Positions 45,069-55,182 of a stretch of 64,000 bases of DNA are shown here, in pieces. The stretch's first letter is position 1. Every line of letters begins with the position of its first letter. Below the pieces are notes generated by a model. The model saw nothing but the letters and a program-made list of their open reading frames with translations. It was not told the DNA's origin and did no database searches. The translations under genes were made by a program, and so were the position numbers. Source of the stretch: Gallionellaceae bacterium (lineage in GTDB: Bacteria; Pseudomonadota; Gammaproteobacteria; Burkholderiales; Gallionellaceae); NCBI GenBank assembly GCA_027448945.1, contig DAIDMQ010000016.1:62001-126000 (forward strand). Reading direction: 5' to 3'.

Positions 45069-46233
45069 GGTATTTATTCTGGCTGCTGCTGTTGTTTGCC
45101 GCCGCCGTGGTCGTGACGATAGGCGCGCACAGCCCAGCTTATGTGATGTTTGTTTACCCACCGTATCGTGTCGATATGTCGCTCACGCTATTCATATGCA
45201 TGATGCTGCTGGCGATGTTTGTGGGATATGGCGTATCCGCATCCTGATGGTGGCTGCGACCTTGCCCGAGCGTGCGCGACGCTATCGTGAACATCGCGAT
45301 CATGAGAAGAGCCAAGCACTGTTGAACGATGCGCTCAATGCTTATTTCGAAGGCCGCTATGCGGCTGCCGAGCGTGCGGCTGTACATGCCATGGAGTTAG
45401 GCGAGAAATCTTCCCTGCACCCTATTTTGGCGGCGAGTTCGGCGCATGAGTTGCGTGAGTTCGACAAGCGTGACGAATATCTGGCGATGGCTGAGCACAA
45501 AGATATGGGGGACGCCACCATGCGTCTGATGGCAACCACCAAGTTCATGCTGGATCAACGTGATCCAGAAGCGGCCTTGGACGCGCTTGAGAAGCTCCGT
45601 GCCACTGGGGTGCGCAGTCATCTTGGCGCACTGTCGTTGGAGCTTAAAGCTCAGCAGCAAGCCGGACATTGGGACAGGGTGCTGGATATCGTGCGGGAAC
45701 TGGAAAGACGGGATGCCATTGATGTTACCGTTGCAGCGCAATTGCGCCAACAAGCTTATCTGGAAGAGTTGCGCAGCGCGCAGGATGCAAAAGGGGTGAA
45801 TAAACTTCTTCGGAGCATCCCTGAGGAATTCAAGCGTAGAAGCAAAATTGCCGCGACCGCTGCACGTGCCTTGATTACGCATGGCGATTGCGCGGAGGCG
45901 CAGCGTTTGCTTACAGACAGCCTAAATGTTCAATGGGATAGCGAGCTGGTCACGCTGTACGGCGACTGTCAGGGCGGCGAGGTAATCGCCCAAATAGAAC
46001 AGGCTGAAAAATGGCTGCTCCAACACAGGGAAGATGCGGGCTTGCTGCTCGCACTGGGCAAGCTTTGTTTGCATCAAAAGTTGTGGGGAAAGGCGCAGAA
46101 TTATCTGGATGCCAGTATCAGCGTGATGCCCAGTCATGCGGCGTACATTGCACTTGCCACGCTGGCGGAGCGCTTGGGAAAATCAGAAGAGACCTATCGC
46201 TACCATCAACAAGCGATGCAATTGAAGAAGTAA
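45065..46233 (+). pseudogene. hemY: HemY (TPR heme biosynthesis-associated protein), split by a frameshift near 45230
   Basis: ORF 45065-45247 carries the N-terminus MRYLFWLLLLFAAAVVVTIGAHSPAYVMFVYPPYRVDMSL...VGYG; IRILMVAATLPERARRYREHRDHEKSQALLNDALNAYFEGRY continues in another frame. Confidence 0.82.
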
Positions 46234-46255
46234 TGAGTTCATTGCAGGAGTCGAG

Positions 46256-46816
46256 ATGAAAAAGTTAGTGAGTGTCTTGGCGCTCCTGTTGGCGTCCACT
46301 CCAGTTTGTGCCGAGGTGGTACACAAATGCAAAGATGTGCAAGGCAGAACCCTGTACCAGTCTGCGCCATGTGCGCAGGGTGATGTGCCAGTGTCTGTTT
46401 GGGCGACTTCAGCGCAACTCACAGTGGATCCAGAGGAGGCTGGCAAACCGGTGGAACAACGTATGTTGGTCCTGCGTCAGCAAAGCAATGGGCACTATTT
46501 TGTGGAGGGTCTAATCAACGGCAAGTCGCTTAACTTTATCGTAGATACCGGGGCATCGGTCGTTGCATTGCCTCGTAATTTTGCGTATTCCGCGAACATG
46601 TCCTGTCAGGAGCAAGTCAGCACGATGACCGCTAACGGTACAGGCAATGCGTGTGCCAGTATCATTAACCGACTGAAGGTCGGCCCTTTCCTGCTTAAGG
46701 GTGTGCCGGCCATGATTGTTCCGAATTTGAGCCAACCCTTGTTGGGAATGAACGTATTGCAGCAGTTCCGCATCGAGCAGGACAACGGCGAGATGCGTCT
46801 TATACCTAAAAAATAG
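46256..46816 (+). CDS. Secreted retropepsin-like aspartic protease with N-terminal DUF4124-like region
   Basis: Signal peptide; VVHKCKDVQGRTLYQSAPC; FIVDTGASVVALPRN; QPLLGMNVLQQFRI. Confidence 0.82.
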   Translation: MKKLVSVLALLLASTPVCAEVVHKCKDVQGRTLYQSAPCAQGDVPVSVWATSAQLTVDPEEAGKPVEQRMLVLRQQSNGHYFVEGLINGKSLNFIVDTGASVVALPRNFAYSANMSCQEQVSTMTANGTGNACASIINRLKVGPFLLKGVPAMIVPNLSQPLLGMNVLQQFRIEQDNGEMRLIPKK

Positions 46817-46834
46817 GCGCTATCTTCTAGTCTC

Positions 46835-47161
46835 ATGGCGCGTCGCAATCATCACAATGTCTATGTCATCGAGCTTTCCAAAGAGGTCTTGAAGGAAGCC
46901 AAGTTCATGCGCTGTAATCCGGGCTACATCTCCGGCAAACCATGCGTATATGTGGGTATGACGGGGTTGGATCCCGACCTGCGTTTCGATAAACACAAGG
47001 CTGGTATACAGTCCAACAGCTATGTGTTCAAGTACGGTCTGCGTTTATTGCCCGATCTGTATGAGGCCTTCAATCCCATGTTCTACGGCGAGGCATGCGA
47101 TACCGAGATTGAGATCGGTATAGATTTGCGCAGTGCGGGTTTTGGCGTGTGGCAGGCCTGA
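46835..47161 (+). CDS. Small conserved hypothetical protein with GIY-YIG-like core (VYVI...VYVGMTG)
   Basis: HNVYVIELSKEVL...CVYVGMTGLDPDLRFDKHKAGIQSNSYVFKYGLRLLPDLYE. Confidence 0.5.
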   Translation: MARRNHHNVYVIELSKEVLKEAKFMRCNPGYISGKPCVYVGMTGLDPDLRFDKHKAGIQSNSYVFKYGLRLLPDLYEAFNPMFYGEACDTEIEIGIDLRSAGFGVWQA

Positions 47162-47170
47162 GTGCAGCGT

Positions 47171-48004
47171 TTAAGTCAGTATGCGTCTCAACCGGAAGCT
47201 CATCGCATCCACCGCCGCTATCATCAACAATATCGCAATGATGACACTCGCTGCCTGTTGCATATGGAATAGCGACAGATGATATTTGAGTAGTTGACCC
47301 AAACCACCCGCACCGACAACGCCCAAGATCGCAGCGGCGCGAATATTGTTCTCCCAGCGGTAAAGTGTGTAGGACATCAATTGCGGCAACACTTGTGGCA
47401 AGGCCGCATAGCAAAACGCGCTCATGGGACTGGCACCATTGGTACGTAAAGCCGCTTCGGCCTCAGGTGATTGGTTCTCTAGCGCATCCGCGAATAAGCG
47501 CCCCAGCACTCCGGTTGTGTGCAACGCCAGTGCAATCGTACCGGCGAAAGGACCCAGTCCGGCGGCGATCAACATAATTACCGCCCACACTAATTCGGGG
47601 ATGGAACGCATTACATTCAATACTAAGCGCAAGCTGCTACGTGCCATACCGCCGAAGCGGCCACTCGCGGGCAGCGCGAGCGCAAGCCCGAAGATGAACG
47701 CGATACCCGTGCCCAGCGCAGACATGGATAGGGTCTCCAACGTACCCTGCGCGATTTTGCCTAGGAATTTTCCGGACAGGTCAGGTGGTGCAAATCCTGC
47801 CATGAACTCGGCGCTGGAACGTATTGCATCTGAACCGAATAACGCGGCCCATTGCATGTTTAAACTACAGAAACTCGCCACGATCAATAGTAGTAAGCCT
47901 GCCACCAGGGCTGCGGTGGCAGGGCGTATCAAGGGGGGCGGAGTGGGGAGTTGTCGCATATCAGCCGAGGCTTTTGCGCAAGAAACCACTGACCATGTCC
48001 GCAC
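47171..48004 (-). CDS. phnE: PhnE-like ABC transporter permease (copy 1)
   Basis: SIPELVWAVIMLIAAGLGPFAGTIALALHTTGVLGRLFADALE; GVVGAGGLGQLL. Confidence 0.83.
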   Translation of the reverse strand: MRTWSVVSCAKASADMRQLPTPPPLIRPATAALVAGLLLLIVASFCSLNMQWAALFGSDAIRSSAEFMAGFAPPDLSGKFLGKIAQGTLETLSMSALGTGIAFIFGLALALPASGRFGGMARSSLRLVLNVMRSIPELVWAVIMLIAAGLGPFAGTIALALHTTGVLGRLFADALENQSPEAEAALRTNGASPMSAFCYAALPQVLPQLMSYTLYRWENNIRAAAILGVVGAGGLGQLLKYHLSLFHMQQAASVIIAILLMIAAVDAMSFRLRRILT

Positions 48005-48896
48005 AGGCGACCAACAGCACGAAGATGATGAGCATCGTAGAGACTTCGTCGCCAGCCAGCATTTTCATCGACTCATCCATGCGTTGACCTATGCCGCCTG
48101 CACCGACGAAGCCCATCACCACCGAGCCGCGTATCGCGCATTCCCAACGGTAGGTAGTGTAGGAGATCAGTTCGGATGCAGATTCGGGTAGGGCGCCATA
48201 AAATAATGCGGCCAGTCGGCTACTGCCATTCCTGAGCAAGACCTGAGTAGTATAAGACTCCGAAGATTCAAGAATCTCGGCGTAGACCTTGCCCAACATG
48301 CCGCTATAGGTCATCGCGATAGCGAGTACCCCGGCGGTGGGGCCCAGCCCCACGATGCGCACCAACAATAGAGCCCAAACCAATTCGGGCACACTGCGCA
48401 ATGCGACCAAAATCCAGCGTGCAATTTGCCTGATGATGGCACTTGCAGTTCGCAACTTTCCGGATTCCATGCGTGAGACCGAGAATCTGGTGCATGCCAG
48501 TAATGACAAGGGAGTCGCAGCTAACAATGCCAGTGCCAGCCCGGCAGTTGCAATCGCGACAGTCTGCCAAGTTGCCCCCAACATCAACATCAGAAATTCA
48601 CGGGAGTGTGCAGGGGGCACGAAGGAAGAGAGGAAGTTCCAGGTCGCATGCAGGCTTTGCGCGTCGAGTAATATCCACGGTTGGAACTCGCTGGCAAGCA
48701 ACATGGGATACAGCAACAGCACTGTCACGATGCCGGCGGTGAGGCGACCGCGCCAGGCCGGGTCGGGTTGATAGCCTTCCGTCAAGCGCGTATCAATACT
48801 GGTTTTCGAGGTGTACATGCGGCGCGATGATGGGTGGAATTTCCTTGCACTCGGTGCTGTGGCTGTCCAAACTTCTGGCGTTCCTATACAGCGCAT
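47961..48896 (-). CDS. phnE: PhnE-like ABC transporter permease (copy 2)
   Basis: RSVPELVWALLLVRIVGLGPTAGVLAIAMTYSGMLGKVYAEILE; GFVGAGGIGQRM. True start probably about 48815. Confidence 0.83.
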   Translation of the reverse strand: MRCIGTPEVWTATAPSARKFHPSSRRMYTSKTSIDTRLTEGYQPDPAWRGRLTAGIVTVLLLYPMLLASEFQPWILLDAQSLHATWNFLSSFVPPAHSREFLMLMLGATWQTVAIATAGLALALLAATPLSLLACTRFSVSRMESGKLRTASAIIRQIARWILVALRSVPELVWALLLVRIVGLGPTAGVLAIAMTYSGMLGKVYAEILESSESYTTQVLLRNGSSRLAALFYGALPESASELISYTTYRWECAIRGSVVMGFVGAGGIGQRMDESMKMLAGDEVSTMLIIFVLLVACADMVSGFLRKSLG

Positions 48897-49629
48897 TCAA
48901 CATTTCCTGCGTCACATCGGCACGAGCGGCATCGAACACGATGCGTCCGTCACGCAGGCCGATGATGCGAGGGAAATGCTCAAGTGCGAGTTCGACTTGG
49001 TGCAGGCTGCAGATGAGGGTCGCGTTTCGTGTAGTCGCCTCATCTTGCAGTGTCTTCAATGTTTGCAAAGCCAATGTGGGATCGAGTGCGGAAAGCGGCT
49101 CATCTACCAAAAAGGCTCTGGCATCGGATACCAGCAGACGTGCCATGCCGCAACGTTGGCGTTCACCGCCGGATAATCTATCCACTCGGCTATACAACTT
49201 ATCCTGCAGGTCGAATCGCGTTAAGGCGAGATAGGCCGCTTCCGCCTCTCGCGGTCTAAGTAATGAGGCGATTGCTTGCCAGATAGTCCAGCGGGGTAAA
49301 CGTCCCGCCAGCACCGCAGTCACCACACGCTGGCGCGGGGGCATGGGCGGGGTCTGCGGTGCGAGGAAAGAGTGCGCGCGCAAGGCATGGCGTTGCGCGT
49401 GCGTGATTGCCCAAGGCGAGACACCGAACAGGCTGAACTCGCCGAACAAAGGCGGATGTGCGCAAGCCAGGGTATGTAGCAGCGTCGTCTTGCCCGCGCC
49501 GGAAGGCCCGATTAAGGCGATCTGCTCACCCTGTGCTACGGTCAAGTCAATGTCGTTGAGCGCATGACTCAGATTGCTGCGCTCGGCTGCGGCATGACGG
49601 ACACTGACGTTTTTTAGTACATAGGTCAT
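48793..49629 (-). CDS. phnC: PhnC-like ABC transporter ATP-binding protein
   Basis: IGPSGAGKTTLLHTLA; LSGGERQRCGMARLL; FLVDEPLSALDP. Confidence 0.88.
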   Translation of the reverse strand: MTYVLKNVSVRHAAAERSNLSHALNDIDLTVAQGEQIALIGPSGAGKTTLLHTLACAHPPLFGEFSLFGVSPWAITHAQRHALRAHSFLAPQTPPMPPRQRVVTAVLAGRLPRWTIWQAIASLLRPREAEAAYLALTRFDLQDKLYSRVDRLSGGERQRCGMARLLVSDARAFLVDEPLSALDPTLALQTLKTLQDEATTRNATLICSLHQVELALEHFPRIIGLRDGRIVFDAARADVTQEMLNALYRNARSLDSHSTECKEIPPIIAPHVHLENQY

Positions 49630-49631
49630 GC

Positions 49632-50510
49632 CTACTTCAGCAGGCCCGCGCTGTGTGCAGCTTTTTCGATGGCGTTGTAGTTCTCCGCCTTGGTGCGGAT
49701 GAAGCGAGAGGCGCGCTGAAGATCGAGGATTTCTTTGTCATGCGCGTTGTTCTTATCCAGAGACAGGAAGGCATTGGCGATCTTTTCACGCAAAGCCGGA
49801 TCCATGTCTGCACGCACTGACCAGTTGTAATCGTAGTAGCCGGGGGTGGTGTAGAACACGTGTACCAGATTCGTGTTTATCTTGCCTTCAGCCAGCAGTT
49901 TGTTCCAAACAGAGATGTTCAGTGCCCCTGCATCCACCTTGCCACCCGCAACTGCTGCGACGGTCGCATCATGTGCGCCAGAGAAGGCGATACGCTTCAG
50001 GTCAGTTTCCGGGTCGATATTGGCCAGCAACAGATAAGAGCGTGGCATCAAGTGGCCGGATGTTGAAGACTCGGAACCGAAGGAGAAGGTCTTGCCCTTC
50101 AGATCCTGCAGCTTGGTGATGTCGCTGTGAGTGGTGATGAATACGGACTTAAACTTTTCATCTTCTTCACGCTGTACCAAAGGAATCACTTGGCTGTTAC
50201 TGCGCACTTTGGTTTGTACAAAAGTGAAACCACCGAACCACACCATATCCAGTTTGTTGTTGATCAGACCCTCAACAGACGCGGCGTAATCGCTGACTGG
50301 CGTAAATTCGACTTTCATACCCAGCTTTTTTTCTAGATACTCGCCCAGTGGTTTGAACTTGCGTTGCAACTCTGTGGGAGATTCGTCGGGTATCGCAGAT
50401 ACACGCAATACAGATTCGGCGTAAGTAGGTGCGCTGGAAAGCAGGGCAATCGTGGCAAATGCGATGCCGAAGAAAGATTTGATGGACTTCAAAGACGCGA
50501 GATGTGTCAT
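49632..50510 (-). CDS. PhnD-like periplasmic binding protein (phosphonate, phosphite or possibly selenate type)
   Basis: Signal peptide MTHLASLKSIKSFFGIAFATIALLSSAPTYA; LRVSAIPDESPTELQRKFKPLGEYLEKKLGMKVEFTPVSDYAASVEGL. The N-terminal extension in the ORF track is probably not coding. Confidence 0.82.
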   Translation of the reverse strand: MTHLASLKSIKSFFGIAFATIALLSSAPTYAESVLRVSAIPDESPTELQRKFKPLGEYLEKKLGMKVEFTPVSDYAASVEGLINNKLDMVWFGGFTFVQTKVRSNSQVIPLVQREEDEKFKSVFITTHSDITKLQDLKGKTFSFGSESSTSGHLMPRSYLLLANIDPETDLKRIAFSGAHDATVAAVAGGKVDAGALNISVWNKLLAEGKINTNLVHVFYTTPGYYDYNWSVRADMDPALREKIANAFLSLDKNNAHDKEILDLQRASRFIRTKAENYNAIEKAAHSAGLLK

Positions 50511-51038
50511 GGCTAACCCTTTATGTTGATGTGGGCGCAGACAGTGGCAGGAATGAGGAAAGTTCGCCCATGAGATGGACGAAACGACTCGCTTGCCAGG
50601 TGATGTTTGGCATGCGTGTACCTCATAGGATCTGCAGACCTGCACACTGGCAGCGCGTTGATACGGTACATTGCCCAGTCCTCGATAACTGTCTGCTACA
50701 CGCGGGCCGTCTGACCTATGCCATCCAAGATGGCGTAGCGTTACGGCGAGCCGACGAGCGACGAAGACTAAAGTGGCGCGCAGTTTAACAGAGCCGAGAT
50801 AAAATTGAGCCGTTGTCTTGAGGCGAGTTCGTCGTATGGCGCGGCTTGCTTGCAAGATGTCTTAAGGGTTTTTGCGCTTAACCGAGAATGATAGGAAGGT
50901 GCACACCGCAATATTAAGGTTCCCAAAAGGCGTTTGAGCAAGTTATCCTAACCCACCCTGCAGATACTATGTAAGCACGCCACGTTCAAGCGGGACTCAG
51001 TAAGAACTTCGTCCATCGTTCAACAACCAGGAGTTGAA

Positions 51039-51326
51039 ATGAGATTGTTATTCTTCTGCACTTTAGTCTTACTATCGGGTTGTTCGACCATGGTGACCAT
51101 TGCAGGCGGAAACTCGCCCGGCAAGTTCGAATGTCACCCTGATTACACCATCCCGCGTGTCTACTCCGGAGTGTCCAATGATTACCGCTTCATGAGTAGT
51201 AGCTCTGAAGGTAAGGGCTGGGTATTTTTAGATATGCCGCTGAGCTTCGTTGCGGATACCGTCGTGCTTCCCTATACGCTCTACAAGCAGGCTAAGCTGG
51301 GGAATCTGTGTACCAAAAATGAGTAG
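51039..51326 (+). CDS. YceK/YidQ-family lipoprotein
   Basis: Lipobox VLLSGCSTM; PRVYSGVSNDYRFM; MPLSFVADTVVLPYTLYKQ. Confidence 0.82.
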   Translation: MRLLFFCTLVLLSGCSTMVTIAGGNSPGKFECHPDYTIPRVYSGVSNDYRFMSSSSEGKGWVFLDMPLSFVADTVVLPYTLYKQAKLGNLCTKNE

Positions 51327-51351
51327 TGTGCGTCTTTCATTTGCCTGAGTG

Positions 51352-52365
51352 CTAAACCTTGGGCGCAAAAGTGAATGCGTCGGAGTAAAACCCCTCGTTG
51401 GGCAAGCGGCATTGTGCGGTGAAATCGCGGTGTGCAGCTTCGACGACGATGGGTGCGCCGCAGGCATAGACTTCGTGGCCAGAGAGGTCGGCATAGTCTT
51501 CCATGACGGCTTGATGGACGAAACCGGTGCGACCAGTCCAGTTGTCATCTGGGATGGCATCTGACAATACCGGTGTGAATTTGATACCGGCCTGCTCCCA
51601 CTCTTTGGTTACCTGCAACATGTAGAGATCGGAGCGTTTGCGTGCGCCCCAGTAGAAGTGCATGGGACGTTTGATGCCGATATAAAGCGCGTGTTCTATG
51701 ATGGCCTTGATAGGCGCGAAACCGGTGCCACTGGCGACGAAGATAATGGGCTTGTCGTTGTCTTCGCGCAGGAAGAAAGTGCCTAGCGGGCCTTTGAAGC
51801 GCAGTATGTCGCGCTCCTTCATCACTTCAAACACGTGCTTGGTGAATTCGCCGCCGACGATGTTGCGGATATGCAGTTCCAGGAATTCGTCATTATGTGG
51901 CGCATTCGCCAGCGAGAAGCTGCGCGGTTTGTGGTCCTTGAGTAGGATGTCGATGTATTGTCCGGCAAGGAATTGCAGGCGTTCGTTGGCGGGCAGTTTG
52001 AGTTGCAACACCATCACGTCATCTGCCATTTTGATTAGCTTCTGCACGCGGCAGGGCATGGTCTTAACTGGGATGTCCTTGACCGCATTTACTTCGCGAC
52101 ATTCAAGTTTTACATCCGATTCGGGTTTGGCACAGCAGAATAGGGTCATGCCGGCAGCACGCTCAGCTTCGGTCAATGCGCTGTCTTGGAACTTGCCGTG
52201 ATTCACAGTGCCTTCCAATACCTTGCCTTTACATGCGCCACACACGCCATCACGGCAACTATAGGGCAGGGTGTAGCCATGCTTGAGGGCGGCTTCCAAG
52301 ATGGTTTCATGTTCCTCGATAGGGAATTGATGACCGCTGGGGACTAAAGTGGTATTGAAGGTCAT
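51352..52365 (-). CDS. 2Fe-2S ferredoxin-NAD(P)H reductase (CDP-6-deoxy-delta-3,4-glucoseen reductase-like)
   Basis: CRDGVCGACKGKVLEG plus C for 2Fe-2S; RSFSLANAP; FVASGTGFAPIKAIIEHAL. Confidence 0.87.
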   Translation of the reverse strand: MTFNTTLVPSGHQFPIEEHETILEAALKHGYTLPYSCRDGVCGACKGKVLEGTVNHGKFQDSALTEAERAAGMTLFCCAKPESDVKLECREVNAVKDIPVKTMPCRVQKLIKMADDVMVLQLKLPANERLQFLAGQYIDILLKDHKPRSFSLANAPHNDEFLELHIRNIVGGEFTKHVFEVMKERDILRFKGPLGTFFLREDNDKPIIFVASGTGFAPIKAIIEHALYIGIKRPMHFYWGARKRSDLYMLQVTKEWEQAGIKFTPVLSDAIPDDNWTGRTGFVHQAVMEDYADLSGHEVYACGAPIVVEAAHRDFTAQCRLPNEGFYSDAFTFAPKV

Positions 52366-52445
52366 GATAGCGAATTCGGTTTGCGCAAAGACCGAGATTT
52401 TACCGCATAATCCCGCGCTCTTCTCATTTCACAATAGTTGGACAG

Positions 52446-53300
52446 ATGGAAAGAGTGTTGATAATCGGTTGTGGCGACGTGGCTTTGCGCACGATCCCTC
52501 TCCTCACGCCAACTCGGCGTGTCTATGCTTTGATACGCAATCCCGCCTATGGTGAGCGCTTGAGTGCTATGGGTGTGACACCTGTCCTTGGTGATCTGGA
52601 TAAGCGCGCCAGCTTGTCGCGTATTGGTGGACTGGCCGACACGGTGCTGCACCTCGCGCCGCCGCCGAATGCCGGGATGCGTGACACACGTACACGGCAT
52701 TTGCTTGCGGTTTTGTCGGCTGGCAGTTTGCCTAAGCGATTGGTCTATATCAGTACCAGCGGCGTTTACGGTGATAGAGCGGGTGCTTGGGTGCGAGAGA
52801 GCGATGCCCTGCAAGCAAAGAATCCTCGTGCGCTGCGCCGTGTAGATGCCGAACAACAGGTGCGGGCCTGGGCGAGCCGCAACGGGGTGTGTGCCGGCAT
52901 ACTGCGTGTGCCGGGCATCTATGCGCATGACCGTTTACCACTGGACAGATTGCGTGCGGGTTCGCCAGCCATCCTCGCGGCTGAAGACAGCTACAGCAAC
53001 CACATCCATGCTGACGATCTGGCTGCCATCATTGTTCGCGCGGCACGCTTAGGAAAACCGAATCGCGTGTATCACGCGACCGATGATGACGCGATGAAGA
53101 TGGGGGATTATTTTGATACGGTCGCGGATGTCTATAATTTGCCGCATCCACCGCGATTGCACCGTGCCGAAGTGCAGTCACTGGTTTCGACTATGATGTG
53201 GTCCTTTATGAATGAGTCGCGCCGTTTGACTAACAATAGGATGAAGCATGAGTTGCGCGTGCGGTTGCGTTACCCCACGGTGCGCGATGCATTGTCATGA
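52446..53300 (+). CDS. NAD-dependent epimerase/dehydratase (SDR) family protein
   Basis: VLIIGCGDVALRTIPLL; LVYISTSGVYGDRAG. Confidence 0.82.
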   Translation: MERVLIIGCGDVALRTIPLLTPTRRVYALIRNPAYGERLSAMGVTPVLGDLDKRASLSRIGGLADTVLHLAPPPNAGMRDTRTRHLLAVLSAGSLPKRLVYISTSGVYGDRAGAWVRESDALQAKNPRALRRVDAEQQVRAWASRNGVCAGILRVPGIYAHDRLPLDRLRAGSPAILAAEDSYSNHIHADDLAAIIVRAARLGKPNRVYHATDDDAMKMGDYFDTVADVYNLPHPPRLHRAEVQSLVSTMMWSFMNESRRLTNNRMKHELRVRLRYPTVRDALS

Positions 53301-53301
53301 T

Positions 53302-54207
53302 TCATTCCTTGTTCATATTCTGTTCCAGATGTTGCAGAAACACGCGCGTCTTGGCGGGTAGGTAGCGGCGCATCGGCATGACTGCCCAAGCCGGCACGGG
53401 CGGGAAGCGCCAGTCCGGTAGCACCCGTACCAAGCGTTTTCTTGCTAAGTCGGCACGGGCGAATCGATCTGGTAAAGCCCCTATCCCCGCACCATCGAGC
53501 ACCAGTTGTTGGATCATGTCCGGTGAATTCAGTGTCAGCCTGCCCGGCGGTACACCTTCCCATGCTGCTTTGTCATTCATCAGTTTCCAGGGTATTGCGC
53601 TGCCACGCGTGGACAACATGCGCACTGCGGTGTGGTACTGCAACTGGTCTGGGTGGTTGAGCGAGGGATGAAGGGCAAGATAGATTGGACTGGCATAGAG
53701 GCCGAAGCTTTGTTCGTCTATCTTGCGCGCGACTACCGTGGAATCATTGCTTAGTGCACCCATGCGTATCGCCAGGTCGTAGCGCTCTCCCACTAAGTCG
53801 ACACGGCGTGAGCTTAAGTCTAAGTCCAGTTGCACCTCTGGATAGGCCTCTATGAAGGTGGCGATGGCGGTGGAGAAGTTCTGTCTGGCATAGTCGCCGG
53901 GCATGGAGACGCGCAATCTGCCACGCGGGCTAGATTCTTGACTGTGCACGAAGTCGTTCACCGCACTGACCTCTTCCGCCACACGCCGACAGTGGTCCAG
54001 GAATTCCTGACCAAACTCGGTAAGTGTTAAACGCCGCGTGGTGCGTATCAGGAGTCGCTGTCCCAATGCCGCTTCCAAGTTGGCAAGGCGACGCGATACC
54101 GTGGTCTTGGGGATGGACAAAAATTCTGCAGCACGCACCAAGCTGGCCTGTTCCACGATGCTACTGAACAGGATGAGGTCGTCGGCGGAGATCTTGGTTT
54201 GTTCCAT
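53302..54207 (-). CDS. LysR-family transcriptional regulator
   Basis: N-terminal HTH (LVRAAEFLSIPKTTVSRRLANLEAALGQRLLIRTTRRLTLTEFGQEF). Confidence 0.93.
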   Translation of the reverse strand: MEQTKISADDLILFSSIVEQASLVRAAEFLSIPKTTVSRRLANLEAALGQRLLIRTTRRLTLTEFGQEFLDHCRRVAEEVSAVNDFVHSQESSPRGRLRVSMPGDYARQNFSTAIATFIEAYPEVQLDLDLSSRRVDLVGERYDLAIRMGALSNDSTVVARKIDEQSFGLYASPIYLALHPSLNHPDQLQYHTAVRMLSTRGSAIPWKLMNDKAAWEGVPPGRLTLNSPDMIQQLVLDGAGIGALPDRFARADLARKRLVRVLPDWRFPPVPAWAVMPMRRYLPAKTRVFLQHLEQNMNKE

Positions 54208-54208
54208 A

Positions 54209-54228
54209 TGTGGGATAGTCTATCCACA
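54209..54228. promoter_or_regulatory. Imperfect palindrome in the LysR/pirin divergent promoter
   Basis: TGTGGGATAGTCTATCCACA; 9-bp arms with one extra G. Confidence 0.45.
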
Positions 54229-54297
54229 ATTGCATACTTTATCTATGAAATCGGCACATATACTATGGTCGCAAGATAAGTCACAGGAGGCATAATC

Positions 54298-55152
54298 ATG
54301 AAAACTCAAATCACTCATCCACGCAGCGTGGAAAGACTGGTGACCGGTATCGCCACCTCTGACGGGGCGGGGGTGAAACTCACTCGCGTGCTGACTGGCA
54401 AGTTGCAACGCAGACTCGACCCCTACCTGATGCTAGATGCGTTTGGCAGTGATGATCCGGACGACTACATCGCGGGTTTTCCTGACCATCCGCATCGCGG
54501 CTTCGAGACCATCACCTATATGCTTGCCGGTCGTATGCGTCACAGAGACAGTGCAGGGCACGAAGGTTTGCTGCAGAACGGTGGCGTGCAATGGATGACT
54601 GCGGGACGTGGTGTAATCCATTCCGAGCTACCAGAGCAGGAAGATGGTGTAATGGAAGGCTTCCAGTTATGGCTTAACCTGCCTGCGGAACGCAAAATGA
54701 TAGCGCCTTGGTATCGCGACATCGGCACCGAACAGATTCCCGAATACACCAATGAGCAGGGCGTGACGGTACGTGTCATCGCGGGTGAAAGTAACGGCAT
54801 AACAGGTGCGGTAAATCGTGAAGTCACGGAGCCTCTTTATCTCGATATTCATCTGCCTGCAGGCGCCGAGTTGAGCACCGAGATACCGAATACGCACAAT
54901 GCCTTTATCTATGTTTATCGAGGTGCCGCTCAGGTTGAGGGAACGACGGTGGATGTACAGCGCATGGCGATTCTGGTCAACGCGGAAGCTGCAGATGGCT
55001 TGCGTGTGAGTGCAATACAGGACACTAGGCTGATCCTGGTAGCAGGCAAGCCGCTGCATGAAGAGATTGTGCAATATGGGCCGTTCGTGATGAACACCCA
55101 GCAACAGATACACGAAGCACTGAATGACTTCAGAAGTGGCAAACTGGCTTGA
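54298..55152 (+). CDS. Pirin family protein
   Basis: DPYLMLDAFGSDDPDDYIAGFPDHPHRGFETITYMLAGRMRHRDSAGHEG. Confidence 0.94.
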   Translation: MKTQITHPRSVERLVTGIATSDGAGVKLTRVLTGKLQRRLDPYLMLDAFGSDDPDDYIAGFPDHPHRGFETITYMLAGRMRHRDSAGHEGLLQNGGVQWMTAGRGVIHSELPEQEDGVMEGFQLWLNLPAERKMIAPWYRDIGTEQIPEYTNEQGVTVRVIAGESNGITGAVNREVTEPLYLDIHLPAGAELSTEIPNTHNAFIYVYRGAAQVEGTTVDVQRMAILVNAEAADGLRVSAIQDTRLILVAGKPLHEEIVQYGPFVMNTQQQIHEALNDFRSGKLA

Positions 55153-55182
55153 TCCGATAACTGTAAAACAAAGGAAAATGAA

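Noticed and set aside
47171-50510. Phosphonate catabolic island
   Set aside because: Only transport genes are present; no C-P lyase or phosphonatase genes.
50511-50855. N-terminal extension of the PhnD ORF
   Set aside because: A clear signal peptide starts at 50510; the upstream part has non-coding-like composition.
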